Assembly: GCF_002251795.1 (NCBI RefSeq)
Contig: NZ_NOXU01000032.1
Location: 372,001-436,000, forward strand
Reading direction: 5' to 3'
Origin: Niveispirillum lacus
GTDB lineage: Bacteria > Pseudomonadota > Alphaproteobacteria > Azospirillales > Azospirillaceae
Length of the DNA stretch: 64,000 bases
Part shown: positions 1 to 9,690 of the stretch, piece after piece
How positions within the stretch are numbered: the first letter of the stretch is position 1
Layout of the letters: each line of letters starts with the position of its first letter
Translations under genes and position numbers: made by a program
Notes under the pieces: generated by a model
The model's input: the letters and a program-made list of their open reading frames with translations, nothing else
What the model was told of the DNA's origin: nothing
Databases searched by the model: none

Positions 1-659
1 GGTATGTGGGCCGGATCATAGCCCAACAGGCTCCGGGCCACACTCCAGGCCTCAAGCCCCGCAGCATTGATCAACTCCCGGCAACAAATGGTCGTCGGCT
101 CCCGACCACCAGTGTGAACCGTGAAGCCGGAACCAGTCCATTCCGCCCCAACAACCGGTGTCTCCCGCACAAGGATCGCACCGTGATCCTCCGCGTCACC
201 CAATAGAGAGACCATCAATGCATGGCTGTCGACAATACCAGTGCTGGGCGACAACAACCCGGCCACACATCGCAACGCCGGTTCCAATTCCTGCACCCCA
301 GCAGCATCCAACAGGCGCAGATCGTCAACGCCATTGGCACGTCCCTGGGCTAGCAGATCGTGAAGCTTTGATACCTGGGCGGTGTCGGTTGCCACCACCA
401 GTTTTCCCAGGCGTCGATGCCCAATGCCGCGTTCCTGACAATACCGATAAAGCCGCTCCCGGCCATCGAGACATAATGCGGCGCGGACCGATCCTGTGGG
501 ATAATAGAGCCCGGCATGGATAACTTCAGAGTTGCGCGAACTGATACCCTGGCCGAAATGCCTTTCCGCTTCCAGAATAAGCACCTCACGGCCAGCGATG
601 GCCAACGCCCGGGCAACCGCAAGCCCGACTACCCCGCCACCAATAACCACTGAGCTCAT
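1..659 (-). CDS. FAD-dependent oxidoreductase, LhgO (L-2-hydroxyglutarate oxidase)-like, C-terminus outside window
   Basis: An open frame runs from an ATG at 659 off the left end of the window, about 219 codons without a stop. The N-terminus reads MSSVVIGGGVVGLAVARAL, a Rossmann FAD-binding GxGxxG motif, followed by an E-rich strand (LILEAE) and the signature SSRNSEVIHAGLYYP typical of the LhgO / glycerol-3-phosphate-oxidase-like DAO family. These enzymes oxidise 2-hydroxy acids using FAD at the membrane or in the cytoplasm. Only the N-terminal half is visible, so the substrate cannot be fixed. It is divergent from cysD and its function is probably independent of it. Confidence 0.75.
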   Translation of the reverse strand, partial: MSSVVIGGGVVGLAVARALAIAGREVLILEAERHFGQGISSRNSEVIHAGLYYPTGSVRAALCLDGRERLYRYCQERGIGHRRLGKLVVATDTAQVSKLHDLLAQGRANGVDDLRLLDAAGVQELEPALRCVAGLLSPSTGIVDSHALMVSLLGDAEDHGAILVRETPVVGAEWTGSGFTVHTGGREPTTICCRELINAAGLEAWSVARSLLGYDPAHI

Positions 660-796
660 CTGGTCCACGCCTGCCGCTCCGGCCGTTCATCCCCCAGCCT
701 GGAGGCCACAATGTCTTGTTTGGCATACACAAACGGCCAGGGCAACAACAGCAAGGTTACGCCGCGATCCATCCAAAGGTGGCATCTCTTGGTTCG

Positions 797-826
797 GGCT
801 CTGCCATGGGGTACGGTGGCAGAGCC
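797..826. repeat. Perfect 10-bp inverted repeat upstream of cysD
   Basis: The arms GGCTCTGCCA (797-806) and TGGCAGAGCC (817-826) are exact reverse complements around a 10-nt loop. The structure sits in the 282-bp divergent space between the LhgO-like gene and cysD, about 115 bp before the cysD start. No T-tract follows, so it is not an obvious terminator. It could be an operator or a leader hairpin. Confidence 0.5.
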
Positions 827-941
827 GTATTGACGGAAGCAACGTCCAACCTTTGGCAAGAACAACACGCGGGAGTTTGTCCTTGGCGACGCGAACGGAG
901 AGGATTTTGGCCGAAGGGCAGCAGTTTCAGGATCATCTGAC

Positions 942-1847
942 ATGAAAGCCGACCTGACCCATTTGGACCGGCTGGAAGCAGAGGGCATCTACATCATTCG
1001 CGAGGTTGCCGCTCAATTCCAGAAACCCGTCATGCTCTATTCCATCGGCAAGGACAGCGCCGTCATGCTGCATCTTGCCATGAAGGCCTTCTATCCCGCA
1101 AAGCCCCCCTTCCCCCTGCTTCATGTTGATACGGGATGGAAATTCAAGGAGATGATCACATTCCGGGACGAAACGTCGGCGCGGCTGGGCCTGGACTTGC
1201 TGGTGCATACCAATCCAGATGGGTTGGCACGCGGAGTCGGACCGTTCAGCCATGGTTCTGCGGTTCACACCGATGTGATGAAGACACAGGCGTTGAAGCA
1301 GGCGCTCGATCAATACGGCTTCGATGCCGCGTTCGGCGGCGCCAGGCGCGATGAAGAACGATCGCGGGCAAAGGAGAGGGTCTTCTCGTTCCGTGACCGC
1401 AGCCATGGCTGGGATCCCCGCAACCAACGACCGGAACTCTGGAACCTTTACAATGGCCGTATCGGCCCGGGAGAGAGTATCCGGGCCTTCCCCCTGTCCA
1501 ACTGGACCGAACAGGATGTGTGGGCCTATATCGCGCGGGAGAATATTCCCATCGTACCGCTTTACTTTGCTAAACCGCGCCCTGTCGTGGAACGGGACGG
1601 CACCTTGATCATGGTCGATGATGATCGCTTGCCGCTCCACCCCGGAGAGGTACCGCAGAACCGCTGGGTGCGGTTCCGCACACTGGGCTGCTACCCCCTT
1701 ACCGGGGCCATCGATAGTCAGGCGGACACTTTGGAGGCGATCCTGGCGGAACTGGCCGCAGCACGGCAATCCGAACGGCTGGGACGGCTGATCGACATCG
1801 ACGCCGGCGCTTCGATGGAACAGAAAAAGCGCGAGGGCTATTTCTAA
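942..1847 (+). CDS. cysD: Sulfate adenylyltransferase subunit 2 (CysD)
   Basis: A 301-residue protein of the usual CysD length. It belongs to the PAPS reductase/ATP-sulfurylase fold and shows the ATP pyrophosphatase loop SIGKDS at residues 34-39, HVDTGWKF at 61-68 and the family ending [11 protein letters not shown]. With CysN it makes adenosine 5'-phosphosulfate from ATP and sulfate in the cytoplasm. Its stop overlaps the cysNC start by one base, so the two are translationally coupled. The product feeds cysteine synthesis and also sulfotransferases. Confidence 0.97.
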   Translation: MKADLTHLDRLEAEGIYIIREVAAQFQKPVMLYSIGKDSAVMLHLAMKAFYPAKPPFPLLHVDTGWKFKEMITFRDETSARLGLDLLVHTNPDGLARGVGPFSHGSAVHTDVMKTQALKQALDQYGFDAAFGGARRDEERSRAKERVFSFRDRSHGWDPRNQRPELWNLYNGRIGPGESIRAFPLSNWTEQDVWAYIARENIPIVPLYFAKPRPVVERDGTLIMVDDDRLPLHPGEVPQNRWVRFRTLGCYPLTGAIDSQADTLEAILAELAAARQSERLGRLIDIDAGASMEQKKREGYF

Positions 1848-3703
1848 TGGCCGGACTGCTGCACTTTATCACCTGTGGTTCCGTCGATGATGGCAAATCC
1901 AGCCTGATCGGCCGGCTGTTGCATGATTGCGGCGCTCTGGCTGAGGATCAGTTGGAGGCGTTGCGCCGGGACAGCGCACGCCACGGCACAACCGGTGCCG
2001 GCAATCTCGACATGGCCCTGCTCGTCGACGGCCTGGCTGCCGAACGGGAGCAAGGCATCACCATCGATGTTGCTTACCGCTATTTTGGCACGACCCGGCG
2101 GCGTTTCATCGTCGCTGATACGCCAGGGCATGAGCAATATACCCGTAACATGGCCACCGGGGCCTCAACCGCCGAACTGGCGGTGCTGCTGGTCGATGCG
2201 CGCAAGGGATTGCTGGCCCAGACGCGGCGGCACAGCCTGATCTTGTCTTTGATGGGCGTTCGCCATGTCGTGCTGGCCGTCAACAAGATGGACGCTGTTG
2301 GATGGGATGAAGCGGTGTTCACCACCCTTGTCGACAGCTACCGGGCCTATGCGGCCCCGTTAGGCTTCAGGACAGTTCAGGCCGTCCCCCTGTCCGCGCT
2401 GACCGGCGACAATGTGACAATCGCGTCCGATCACATGCCCTGGTACCAGGGCCCGCCGCTGTTGGAACTGCTGGAAACCGCTGACACGGCGGACGGCATT
2501 ACCGAAAAGCCCTGGCGTATGCCGGTGCAATGGGTGATCCGGCCTGATGGCGATTTCCGGGGGCTTGCGGGCACGATCACCAGCGGGGTGGTACGCGTTG
2601 GTGATCCGGTGCGCGTCTTGCCCACGGGACGCGAAAGCCGGGTGGCCCGGATCGTCACCGCTGACACCGACCTGTCCGAGGCGCAGGTCGGTCAGGCTGT
2701 AACCCTGGTTCTGGCCGACGCCGTGGATGTGGCGCGCGGGGATACCCTGTGTGACCCCGCACAGCCACCGGCAGTGACAGACCAGTTCACGGCCCATGTC
2801 ATCTGGATGCACGAACAGCCTTTGCTGCCCGGGCGGGCCTATTTGCTGCGGCTTGGAACCCGGCAGATCGGTGCCCGGATCACGTCGCTTAAACACCGTA
2901 TCGATATCTTTACCGGCGATCATCTGGCGGCCGAGACGCTGGGGCTGAACGATATCGGCCTGTGCAATCTGGCATTGGACGGTCCCATGCCGGTGGAGGC
3001 CTACCAGGATAATCGGGCCGGCGGGGCCTTCATCCTGATTGATCAGCACAGCAATGCTACGCTGGGCTGTGGTATGGTGGTGCATACATTGCGCCGGGCG
3101 GACAATATCCGCTGGCAGCCCTTGAAGGTGGATAAGGCCGCGCGCACCGCCCAGGCGGGCCATCGACCCGTTGTGCTGTGGTTCACAGGCCTGTCAGGGG
3201 CTGGCAAGTCGACCATCGCCGACAAGTTAGAACAGAAACTCTATGCGGCCGGTTGTCGAACCATGACGCTGGACGGCGATAACATTCGTCACGGATTATG
3301 CCGCGACCTTGGTTTCACGGCGGCGGACCGGGTGGAAAATATCCGCCGTGTTGGTCATGTGGCTCAGTTGATGGTTGATGCCGGACTGGTGGTGCTGGTC
3401 AGCATGATCAGCCCTTACCGGGAAGATCGGGACATGGCCCGCGCCATGGTCGGCGACGGCGAATTTGTAGAGATTTTCATCGACACGCCGCTGGCCATTT
3501 GTGAAGCCCGTGACCCCAAGGGCCTGTACGCCAAAGCGCGTGCCGGCCGGTTGCCGAATTTCACGGGTCTCGACAGTCCGTATGAGCGGCCCGTTACGCC
3601 GGATATCCATCTGACACCGGCAGATGGCGATGAGGAAACGCAGGCCTCGAAAATCATCGAATGGCTGCGGTACCGAGGCTTCTTCACGTTGGATAGCAAC
3701 TGA
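1847..3703 (+). CDS. cysNC: Bifunctional sulfate adenylyltransferase GTPase subunit / APS kinase (CysNC)
   Basis: A 618-residue fusion. The N-terminal GTPase (CysN) has the P-loop GSVDDGKS at 11-18, DTPGHEQYT near 91 and NKMD, followed by EF-Tu-like beta-barrel domains. The C-terminal APS kinase domain starts near residue 440 with the P-loop GLSGAGKS and ends with the [10 protein letters not shown] substrate region. It drives sulfate adenylation with GTP and then phosphorylates APS to PAPS. The fused architecture is common in alpha- and gammaproteobacteria. It overlaps cysD by one base. The PAPS product and the following uronate epimerase gene would both suit polysaccharide sulfation, but no sulfotransferase is visible here. 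Confidence 0.96.
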   Translation: MAGLLHFITCGSVDDGKSSLIGRLLHDCGALAEDQLEALRRDSARHGTTGAGNLDMALLVDGLAAEREQGITIDVAYRYFGTTRRRFIVADTPGHEQYTRNMATGASTAELAVLLVDARKGLLAQTRRHSLILSLMGVRHVVLAVNKMDAVGWDEAVFTTLVDSYRAYAAPLGFRTVQAVPLSALTGDNVTIASDHMPWYQGPPLLELLETADTADGITEKPWRMPVQWVIRPDGDFRGLAGTITSGVVRVGDPVRVLPTGRESRVARIVTADTDLSEAQVGQAVTLVLADAVDVARGDTLCDPAQPPAVTDQFTAHVIWMHEQPLLPGRAYLLRLGTRQIGARITSLKHRIDIFTGDHLAAETLGLNDIGLCNLALDGPMPVEAYQDNRAGGAFILIDQHSNATLGCGMVVHTLRRADNIRWQPLKVDKAARTAQAGHRPVVLWFTGLSGAGKSTIADKLEQKLYAAGCRTMTLDGDNIRHGLCRDLGFTAADRVENIRRVGHVAQLMVDAGLVVLVSMISPYREDRDMARAMVGDGEFVEIFIDTPLAICEARDPKGLYAKARAGRLPNFTGLDSPYERPVTPDIHLTPADGDEETQASKIIEWLRYRGFFTLDSN

Positions 3704-4046
3704 TCATGATTAGGGGTGCGGCTGGTTTTGGAGAATGGGGACATGAACAGCTCATCTTAACGGAGTGTCGGGTAGATCGCCCCTGCCACCGTTCACCAAA
3801 GTCGCCGCCCGTGGCGCGGCGTCCAGGTCACGCATGACGCAACCCTGCGTGTGGTCAATCGCTTCAACAAAACCATGGCAGCAAAAACCAATCAGGAACC
3901 ATCCGCCCAGTGCTCCCAACGCCAACATCTACGCAGCGCTGGAAATAGAGGCCATGGCCGCGTACCTATTGCAGCCAAGCATTCAGCAAACGCGGCATGG
4001 TCACTATCGTTTGCTGCATGGGACACGGTGAGAATGTGGTGCGGTA
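3704..4046. other. 343-bp intergenic stretch without a supported gene
   Basis: Short open frames exist here on both strands, but none has a ribosome binding site with recognisable protein content. I see no strong hairpin or terminator after cysNC. It probably holds the promoter of the epimerase gene, but I cannot place one. Confidence 0.5.
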
Positions 4047-5027
4047 ATGGTCAAACTGGTGACGGGCGTGGCGGGGTTTATCGGCTTTTCGGTTGCCCAG
4101 GCTCTGCTGGATGCGGGTGAAACCGTTGTTGGCATTGATAACGTCAATGACTACTACGATGTACGGCTGAAGGAGGCGCGCCTTGCGATCCTCTCCCGGC
4201 ATCCAGGCTTCATCTTCTATCGCCGGGACATTGCCGACATCGCCCTTGTCGATTTCATCCGGCAACAGCACCCGGATATCACAGAAATCATTCACCTGGC
4301 GGCCCAGGCTGGTGTGCGCTATTCGCTGATCAACCCCTACGCCTATGTGCAATCCAACCTGCAAGGACAGGTGGTGATGTTGGAACTGGCACGAGCGCTG
4401 CCGGGCTTGCGTAATTTTGTCTATGCCAGTTCATCGTCGGTGTATGGGGCTAACAAAGAGACGCCATTCTCTGTGGATCACGCTGTCAACCGGCCGATTT
4501 CGCTCTACGCCGCGACCAAACGTGCCGACGAGCTGATGACCTATACCTATAGCCATCTGTTTAAAATCCCGGCCATCGGCCTTCGCTTCTTCACCGTTTA
4601 TGGTCCCTGGGGACGCCCGGACATGGCGGTCTATCTGTTTACCGACGCGATCCTGGCGGGTCGAGCCATCGACGTGTTCAATGAAGGACAGATGTGGCGA
4701 GATTTCACCTATATCGACGACATTGTCGCGGGTGTCCGCGCTGCGCACCTGAACCCGCCGGCCCCTGACGGCGATGGTGTACCGCATGCAGTCTATAATC
4801 TGGGCAACCATCGACCGGAGCGGCTGACCGACATGATCACCCTGATCGAAGCGGCGCTGGGTCAGAAGGCAGCAATCAATTACCGCCCCCTGCAGCCCGG
4901 TGATGTCATTCGCACCTGCGCCGACATAACCAGCAGTCAACGCGACCTGGGTTATGAACCAACCGTCAGCCTGGCTGACGGGATACCTCGTTTCGTGGCC
5001 TGGTTCCGTGAGTTCTACGATCGCTGA
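4047..5027 (+). CDS. NAD-dependent epimerase, UDP-glucuronate 4-epimerase-like
   Basis: A 326-residue extended short-chain dehydrogenase. It has the NAD-binding GVAGFIG motif at 8-14, the DNVNDYYD segment typical of UDP-glucuronate 4-epimerases, SSSSVYG, and the catalytic YAATK (Tyr about 153, Lys about 157). The family interconverts UDP-glucuronate and UDP-galacturonate in the cytoplasm for capsule or exopolysaccharide. No clear Shine-Dalgarno sequence precedes the ATG; the start is chosen because the Rossmann motif begins immediately after it. It converges on the lyase-like gene. It could serve surface polysaccharide synthesis together with the PAPS made by cysDNC, but that link is inference. 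Confidence 0.85.
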   Translation: MVKLVTGVAGFIGFSVAQALLDAGETVVGIDNVNDYYDVRLKEARLAILSRHPGFIFYRRDIADIALVDFIRQQHPDITEIIHLAAQAGVRYSLINPYAYVQSNLQGQVVMLELARALPGLRNFVYASSSSVYGANKETPFSVDHAVNRPISLYAATKRADELMTYTYSHLFKIPAIGLRFFTVYGPWGRPDMAVYLFTDAILAGRAIDVFNEGQMWRDFTYIDDIVAGVRAAHLNPPAPDGDGVPHAVYNLGNHRPERLTDMITLIEAALGQKAAINYRPLQPGDVIRTCADITSSQRDLGYEPTVSLADGIPRFVAWFREFYDR

Positions 5028-5053
5028 TCGGGTGTTTTACCGGCCGCCTGTCG

Positions 5054-6703
5054 TCACTGGCGTTGGGCCCGCTGGTATTCATAAAGCGATGGAACCGCGT
5101 CTAGCGCTTTGCCGGTGCCTTCGATATAGGGCTGCGGGGTGTAGCGCACATCAAGGGGCCGGTTGGCGTGAAGGCCGATGATGCGCTCCCCTGGCCCCTC
5201 CAGTCCGCTGGTGATGGTCACCGCCGCATCTGGCGGTACGCTGTCGGGTATGATCAGTCTGGCGTTCCACACCGTGTTGTAAAGACCGTGACCCGGCTTC
5301 CAGTAAGAAGCCCCGCCCCCAACCCACAGGCGATAACGCCATTCCCCCTGCTTTTCAGCAGGGTCGATCCACATGCTGATCTGGTCGAACAGGTTCTGAT
5401 GATTTGACCCGCTATGCTGATCAATCACCGCATCCCGTTTCACCTGCGCGCGCAGGAAAACAGCGCGGGTAGACCGTGTATTGACCGACAACGGATGAAT
5501 GACCGGATTTTCGACGGTCAGGTTCTCGACCAGAACATTATGCGTTGCCCCGACATGGACCGAATAGTGGGCCCGCCGATCACCGGAGGTCACAATGTCC
5601 TTGATTGTGAGGCTGGCAGCATTGTCGGTCAGGATGCCGCTATCCGATTTGTCGATCGTCAGGTTCTGTATCCAACCGTCAAATACGCCGGTCATATAGA
5701 TGCCGTTATACCCTTGTTCCAGGTGATGCCCGAAAGACGGGCTTTCCGGAAACTGCAGGCGGAGATTCTGGATGCCGACCCGGGTCAGATGGTCCCACCG
5801 GCTAAGGACTGCCGGCTGGTCAGCGCGGACATCATGCAGCAGCGGGTCGCCCAGCGTCACCCGCTTGCCGCGGATCGCGACAATTCTTGTCGACTGCGCC
5901 ACGACGGCACGGTCGGGCGAGGTCCAGTGATGCGAGCCGATGGGCAGGTCTGTATCACCATAAAGTGACTTCAGGATGGGGCTGTCCTTGCCGGCCGTGG
6001 CGAACCATTCTACCCGCAGAACACCGCCTACCGTAAGGCGCGAAGTATCATCCACGGTCACTATACGGTCGAATTGCTTGCCAGCGATCCCTTTCGCCAG
6101 CGTCTGGTCCCGTCGGTCTAAGGCCGGGTCATACGAGGCGGGACGTGTCCGGTCCGGCCCCACAAAGATCATACCGCCGGCCCAGCTATATTCTGAAAAC
6201 AGGTAGTTGATATTGTGTTCGGGCTGTACCTCGTACTTTTTCTCACGAACCAGATATTGGCGTAACTCATGGAAATCCTGGCTGTCGTCGATCATCTTCA
6301 ATGGGCGGGGAAAGTATAGTTCGCTTCCCCCCGGCCCGTCACCCGCACCATCCATCACAAAATCGGACCGCGTGATGCGGAGGACCTCTGTGATCTGGGT
6401 GCGCCCTTTAGGAAAACGCAGGGTAACCTTACCGTTGACGGCATTGGCAGCCTGCTGCGCTCGCAGGACCGCCTTGGTATCGTCCAGGCCATCATCGGGC
6501 ACTGCCCCATAGGTGGTCACGTCAATGATGGTTCCAGGATCCGACGGGATGACCCCCAGACCGAACTCGTAACCGGCATAGGAAAAATCAGGCAGCGGAT
6601 GGGCCGCCCGCACTGCCTTGTCCGACAGGATCTTCGGCAGGTCTGCGGCCTGGGCGGTCAGGGTCGTCGCTGACAGCACAAGGGATAGCCAGAGGCGCAT
6701 CAT
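5054..6703 (-). CDS. Secreted right-handed beta-helix protein, pectate-lyase-superfamily-like
   Basis: About 549 residues. A start at 6703 or 6700 is preferred over an upstream ATG because it gives an immediate signal peptide (MMRLWLSLVLS...AQA) preceded by GGGGAAC. After about residue 50 comes the Pectate_lyase_3 type beginning (VTTYGAVPDDGLDDTKAV), followed by repeated beta-helix strands with regular N and I/V positions. Members of this fold are polysaccharide lyases or hydrolases in the periplasm or outside the cell. It lies downstream of the TonB receptor on the same strand, after a terminator-like hairpin. The neighbourhood (GH105, DUF4861) points to pectic polysaccharide, possibly rhamnogalacturonan. 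I cannot identify catalytic residues. Confidence 0.72.
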   Translation of the reverse strand: MMRLWLSLVLSATTLTAQAADLPKILSDKAVRAAHPLPDFSYAGYEFGLGVIPSDPGTIIDVTTYGAVPDDGLDDTKAVLRAQQAANAVNGKVTLRFPKGRTQITEVLRITRSDFVMDGAGDGPGGSELYFPRPLKMIDDSQDFHELRQYLVREKKYEVQPEHNINYLFSEYSWAGGMIFVGPDRTRPASYDPALDRRDQTLAKGIAGKQFDRIVTVDDTSRLTVGGVLRVEWFATAGKDSPILKSLYGDTDLPIGSHHWTSPDRAVVAQSTRIVAIRGKRVTLGDPLLHDVRADQPAVLSRWDHLTRVGIQNLRLQFPESPSFGHHLEQGYNGIYMTGVFDGWIQNLTIDKSDSGILTDNAASLTIKDIVTSGDRRAHYSVHVGATHNVLVENLTVENPVIHPLSVNTRSTRAVFLRAQVKRDAVIDQHSGSNHQNLFDQISMWIDPAEKQGEWRYRLWVGGGASYWKPGHGLYNTVWNARLIIPDSVPPDAAVTITSGLEGPGERIIGLHANRPLDVRYTPQPYIEGTGKALDAVPSLYEYQRAQRQ

Positions 6704-6729
6704 GTCTTGGTTCCCCAAAAGATGAACAA

Positions 6730-6762
6730 TGCGGGCCCGGTCTGACAAAGGCCGGGCCCGCA
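6730..6762 (-). terminator. Hairpin after the first TonB receptor gene
   Basis: A perfect 11-bp stem, TGCGGGCCCGG / CCGGGCCCGCA, with an 11-nt loop lies 4 bp beyond the receptor stop. On the minus strand it is followed by a partly T-rich tail (TTGTTCATCTTTT). It could attenuate transcription into the lyase-like gene. Confidence 0.65.
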
Positions 6763-6766
6763 CGGA

Positions 6767-9370
6767 TCAGAATTTCGCCCGAACCCCTGCGGAGAAGCGG
6801 CGTTCCGAAAGGGCATAGCTGTTCAGGGCCGTTTCGTTGAAATTGCTGTATTCTGATGTCGCCGACTTCTTGGGCAGCAGGTTCTGCGCCTGCAGGGAAA
6901 CCGAGATCTCTTTGGTCAACTGGTACCCGACCTGCGCATCCAGTTGCGAGCGCGCGCCGATAAAGCTGGGCCGACCTTCGGAGAACTCAAAGACAGCCTC
7001 ATCACGGTAATTATACGCAAGCCGGGCGGAGAATTCGCCCTTTTCGTAAAGGCCGATCAGGTTGTAGCTGTTCTTGGAAACCGCGACGAGCGGAAACCCG
7101 GCATTATCTTCGCTGTCCGAATAGGTATAGTTGGCGATAAGGCCCAGACCATCGAATGGCGACGGTAGAAAATCCATGAACTGCTGGATACCGATCTCAA
7201 ACCCTTTGATCTTGGCACTCGCCAGATTCTCTGGGCGAGAGAAGACCAGTTCACGGCCTTGCGGATCAAGGTTGGTATCCACACCGGTGGTCACAAAACT
7301 GGCGATAAAATCATCGACATCCTTGTAGAAAACCGCACCGGAAATCAGCGAACTCTTGCCGCGGTAATACTCAAAGCTTACATCCCCCTGCGTGGACACT
7401 GGAGGCTTCAACTGTGCATTGCCACCGGTGACCGACAGGTTTGTCGCATTGAAGAAGCTCGATGGCGCCAGATCTGCGATCGATGCACGTTGCATCGTCT
7501 GTGACGCGCCAACACGGACCAGGAAGTCATCGGTAACATTAAACGCAATGTTGGCACTGGGAAGAACATTCGTATAGCTGTTTTTGTCAGTGACCAGGGT
7601 GCTGGTGGTTCCGACATTCAGGAAGGTATCCATTGACAGTCGCGTTCGCGCTACCCGCACGCCAGCATTGGCCCGGAAGGGAATATCCCCGACTTCTCCC
7701 TCACCCGACACCATCAGATAGCCGCCCAGCGTTCTTTCGGAAAAATCGTAATCGCGCTGGCTGTTCGGCAGCAGGGTAGAGCGGTCATTCGGATTTGGGT
7801 TTGGCTGTGCCGCCTGCGCGCGGGTGAACACATAATCGAATGTTGGCGCCGTAGAGAGGAAGGTCCGCGGGAAAGATCCCGGAATGTCCGGTAGGAACTT
7901 CCTGGCATCGATCACGGTCAGATAAGGTTCGATCTCCGCCCGTGTGGGCGTCACTTGGCTGCGATAGGCATTGGACCGTGCCCCCAGATCAGTATAGCGG
8001 AAGCCACCGGCAAGGGTCAGGCCGCTCTCCAATTCGTAGCTGACATCCAGTTTACCGGTCCATTCGTCCAACACACCGAGGAGCCGGTTCGACCGGACAC
8101 CATTGCCAGCAGGATTGTAGGAGGCATAGTTGGCGGGATTGAAGGTCCCGCCCAAGGTCAGCGATGGCACAGTCTGATCGCGGAAATCAAACGCTCCCGG
8201 TACGGCGGCAGTGGCCTGCAAAGTGATGATCTGGATGGTCTGATCTATGGTGCCGCGACTATAATAGCCGTCAGCTTCGACATTCAGGCCGTCATCCGCA
8301 TATTTTGCGTTCAGCCCGTAGAGGTAGCTTTCCGTCGGTTCGTTGCGGATTTGTCCGGCCGTGGTGACCGTGCCGTTGGCATTCCCAGCCACTACCATGT
8401 TGTTTTCCGTCACGCGGTTCGTGACAGGATTACTGCCGGTGGGTAAACGGAAACTGAAAAAGTCCTGATGTCGGCCGGTCACCAGTTTTGAATACAGGGC
8501 GTCAGCCGTCAGGGTCAGTTCCGGCGTCGCTTCGAACTGGATGGCGCCATTCACACCCGTGCGTGAACGGTCGACGACAAAACTTTCGTACTGCAGCAAT
8601 GCCGGTGTTTGATTCACACCAGCATTCGTGCCGGTATAGGTCCTGTTCAGGAAATTGTTGCGCTCAAAAGCCTGGGTGGTGGAGGTACGCTTCTGATACT
8701 CCCCAGCCAACATCACACCAATACGGCCGTCGGCGAACTTGGTGGTACCAAAGCCAGTGAAGGCCGGCTCCACCTTGTCCGTGACCTGGGAATAAACACC
8801 CTGTGTCTGGAAGGTGAAGGTAGGTTCCTTGAAGCTGAGAGGCTTGGGTGTGGTCAGGTTGACGGTGCCGCCCAGGCCGCCTTCAACCTGTGACGCCAGT
8901 GGCGTTTTGTAGACGGCCAGCTTGCCAAACAGGCTGGAGGGCACACTGTCCAGGCCCGACGACCGCCCCAGTTGGTCATTTTCCGGCGGTGACAGGCGGG
9001 CAGACCAGCCCAGCAACGTACGTCCATCGACTTCCACGCGTACCTGCTGAAGGCCTCGAACCGAGACAGACTGGCCTTCACCAAAGACACGGGTGATCTG
9101 CACCCCCGTAACCCGTTGCAGCGCCTCTGCGACATTGATGTCCGGCAACTTGCCCACGTCACTGGCCGTGATGACATCCATCACCTGCGGGGCATCCCGC
9201 TTGATATCGACCGCCTGTTCCAATGACGCGCGCAGACCGGTGACGATGATTTCATCAAGAACCGGTTGTTCCGACGCCTCACTCTGTGCCAATGCCGGTG
9301 ACATGGTCAGCACGGCTAGCGATACGCCGCCGGCAAAAATGCTTGCACCCCGAACAGCCCAACTGGCCAT
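6767..9370 (-). CDS. TonB-dependent receptor, carbohydrate-locus type
   Basis: An 867-residue outer-membrane receptor. A signal peptide ending ALAQ is followed by a short linker, the plug domain (DEIIVTGLRASLEQAVDIKRDA, then KLPDINVAEALQRVTGVQITR) and a long beta-barrel ending in aromatic F (GVRAKF). GGGAGGGATAGG precedes the ATG at a good distance. Receptors with this plug signature are typical of polysaccharide-utilisation loci in Caulobacter-like and sphingomonad-like bacteria. They import oligosaccharides using TonB energy. Neighbouring pectin genes suggest oligogalacturonide or rhamnogalacturonan fragments. Tandem operator-like repeats lie about 195-220 bp upstream. Confidence 0.93.
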   Translation of the reverse strand: MASWAVRGASIFAGGVSLAVLTMSPALAQSEASEQPVLDEIIVTGLRASLEQAVDIKRDAPQVMDVITASDVGKLPDINVAEALQRVTGVQITRVFGEGQSVSVRGLQQVRVEVDGRTLLGWSARLSPPENDQLGRSSGLDSVPSSLFGKLAVYKTPLASQVEGGLGGTVNLTTPKPLSFKEPTFTFQTQGVYSQVTDKVEPAFTGFGTTKFADGRIGVMLAGEYQKRTSTTQAFERNNFLNRTYTGTNAGVNQTPALLQYESFVVDRSRTGVNGAIQFEATPELTLTADALYSKLVTGRHQDFFSFRLPTGSNPVTNRVTENNMVVAGNANGTVTTAGQIRNEPTESYLYGLNAKYADDGLNVEADGYYSRGTIDQTIQIITLQATAAVPGAFDFRDQTVPSLTLGGTFNPANYASYNPAGNGVRSNRLLGVLDEWTGKLDVSYELESGLTLAGGFRYTDLGARSNAYRSQVTPTRAEIEPYLTVIDARKFLPDIPGSFPRTFLSTAPTFDYVFTRAQAAQPNPNPNDRSTLLPNSQRDYDFSERTLGGYLMVSGEGEVGDIPFRANAGVRVARTRLSMDTFLNVGTTSTLVTDKNSYTNVLPSANIAFNVTDDFLVRVGASQTMQRASIADLAPSSFFNATNLSVTGGNAQLKPPVSTQGDVSFEYYRGKSSLISGAVFYKDVDDFIASFVTTGVDTNLDPQGRELVFSRPENLASAKIKGFEIGIQQFMDFLPSPFDGLGLIANYTYSDSEDNAGFPLVAVSKNSYNLIGLYEKGEFSARLAYNYRDEAVFEFSEGRPSFIGARSQLDAQVGYQLTKEISVSLQAQNLLPKKSATSEYSNFNETALNSYALSERRFSAGVRAKF

Positions 9371-9690
9371 AACCTATCCCTCCCACATGCGCGGCACCCT
9401 CCCGCTTTGGCGTGAAGCGGTGCCGTCTTTTCTTGGCTGATCTTTCCCCCAGGGCCGACGGGTTCGGAATGAACCCGGACAGGACAGGGTCTGACGGTAC
9501 CGGTCCGGCCAATGGGGAAGCGATGGGGATATGATGCGTCCGGCCAGGCCGGCTGTCAACAAATTCGTATGACAACTTTGGCATGACCAGAAACTTACAT
9601 CTTCAGGCGATCGGTGGGTTTGTGGGAAGGTAATCTGGGCGCATCGCGCCCACTTGTCTGATAAATACGGCGAGTGGTGATCCTCGGGGC
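9371..9690. other. 320-bp regulatory gap upstream of the TonB receptor
   Basis: This is the space between the DUF4861 gene end and the receptor start, both on the minus strand. It contains the receptor ribosome binding site, a GC-rich part, and an AT-richer part around 9560-9600 with the tandem operator-like repeats listed separately. No gene is supported. Confidence 0.6.
9564..9589. promoter_or_regulatory. Tandem GntR-type operator-like repeats
   Basis: TTCGTATGACAA (9564-9575) and TTGGCATGACCA (9578-9589) are two related 12-mers spaced 14 bp apart. Both approximate the TNGTNNNACNA pattern known for FadR-subfamily GntR regulators, the second with one mismatch. They precede the TonB receptor, and a GntR/FCD gene lies in the same locus. 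Binding is inference. Confidence 0.45.

Noticed and set aside
933-1769. Long open frame opposite cysD
   Set aside because: It is a shadow of cysD in a high-GC sequence: no ribosome binding site and no recognisable domain, while cysD carries all its family motifs.
3704-4046. Two overlapping short frames (about 88 codons) before the epimerase
   Set aside because: No ribosome binding site, no signal of a family, and the two frames conflict. I cannot exclude a decayed gene.
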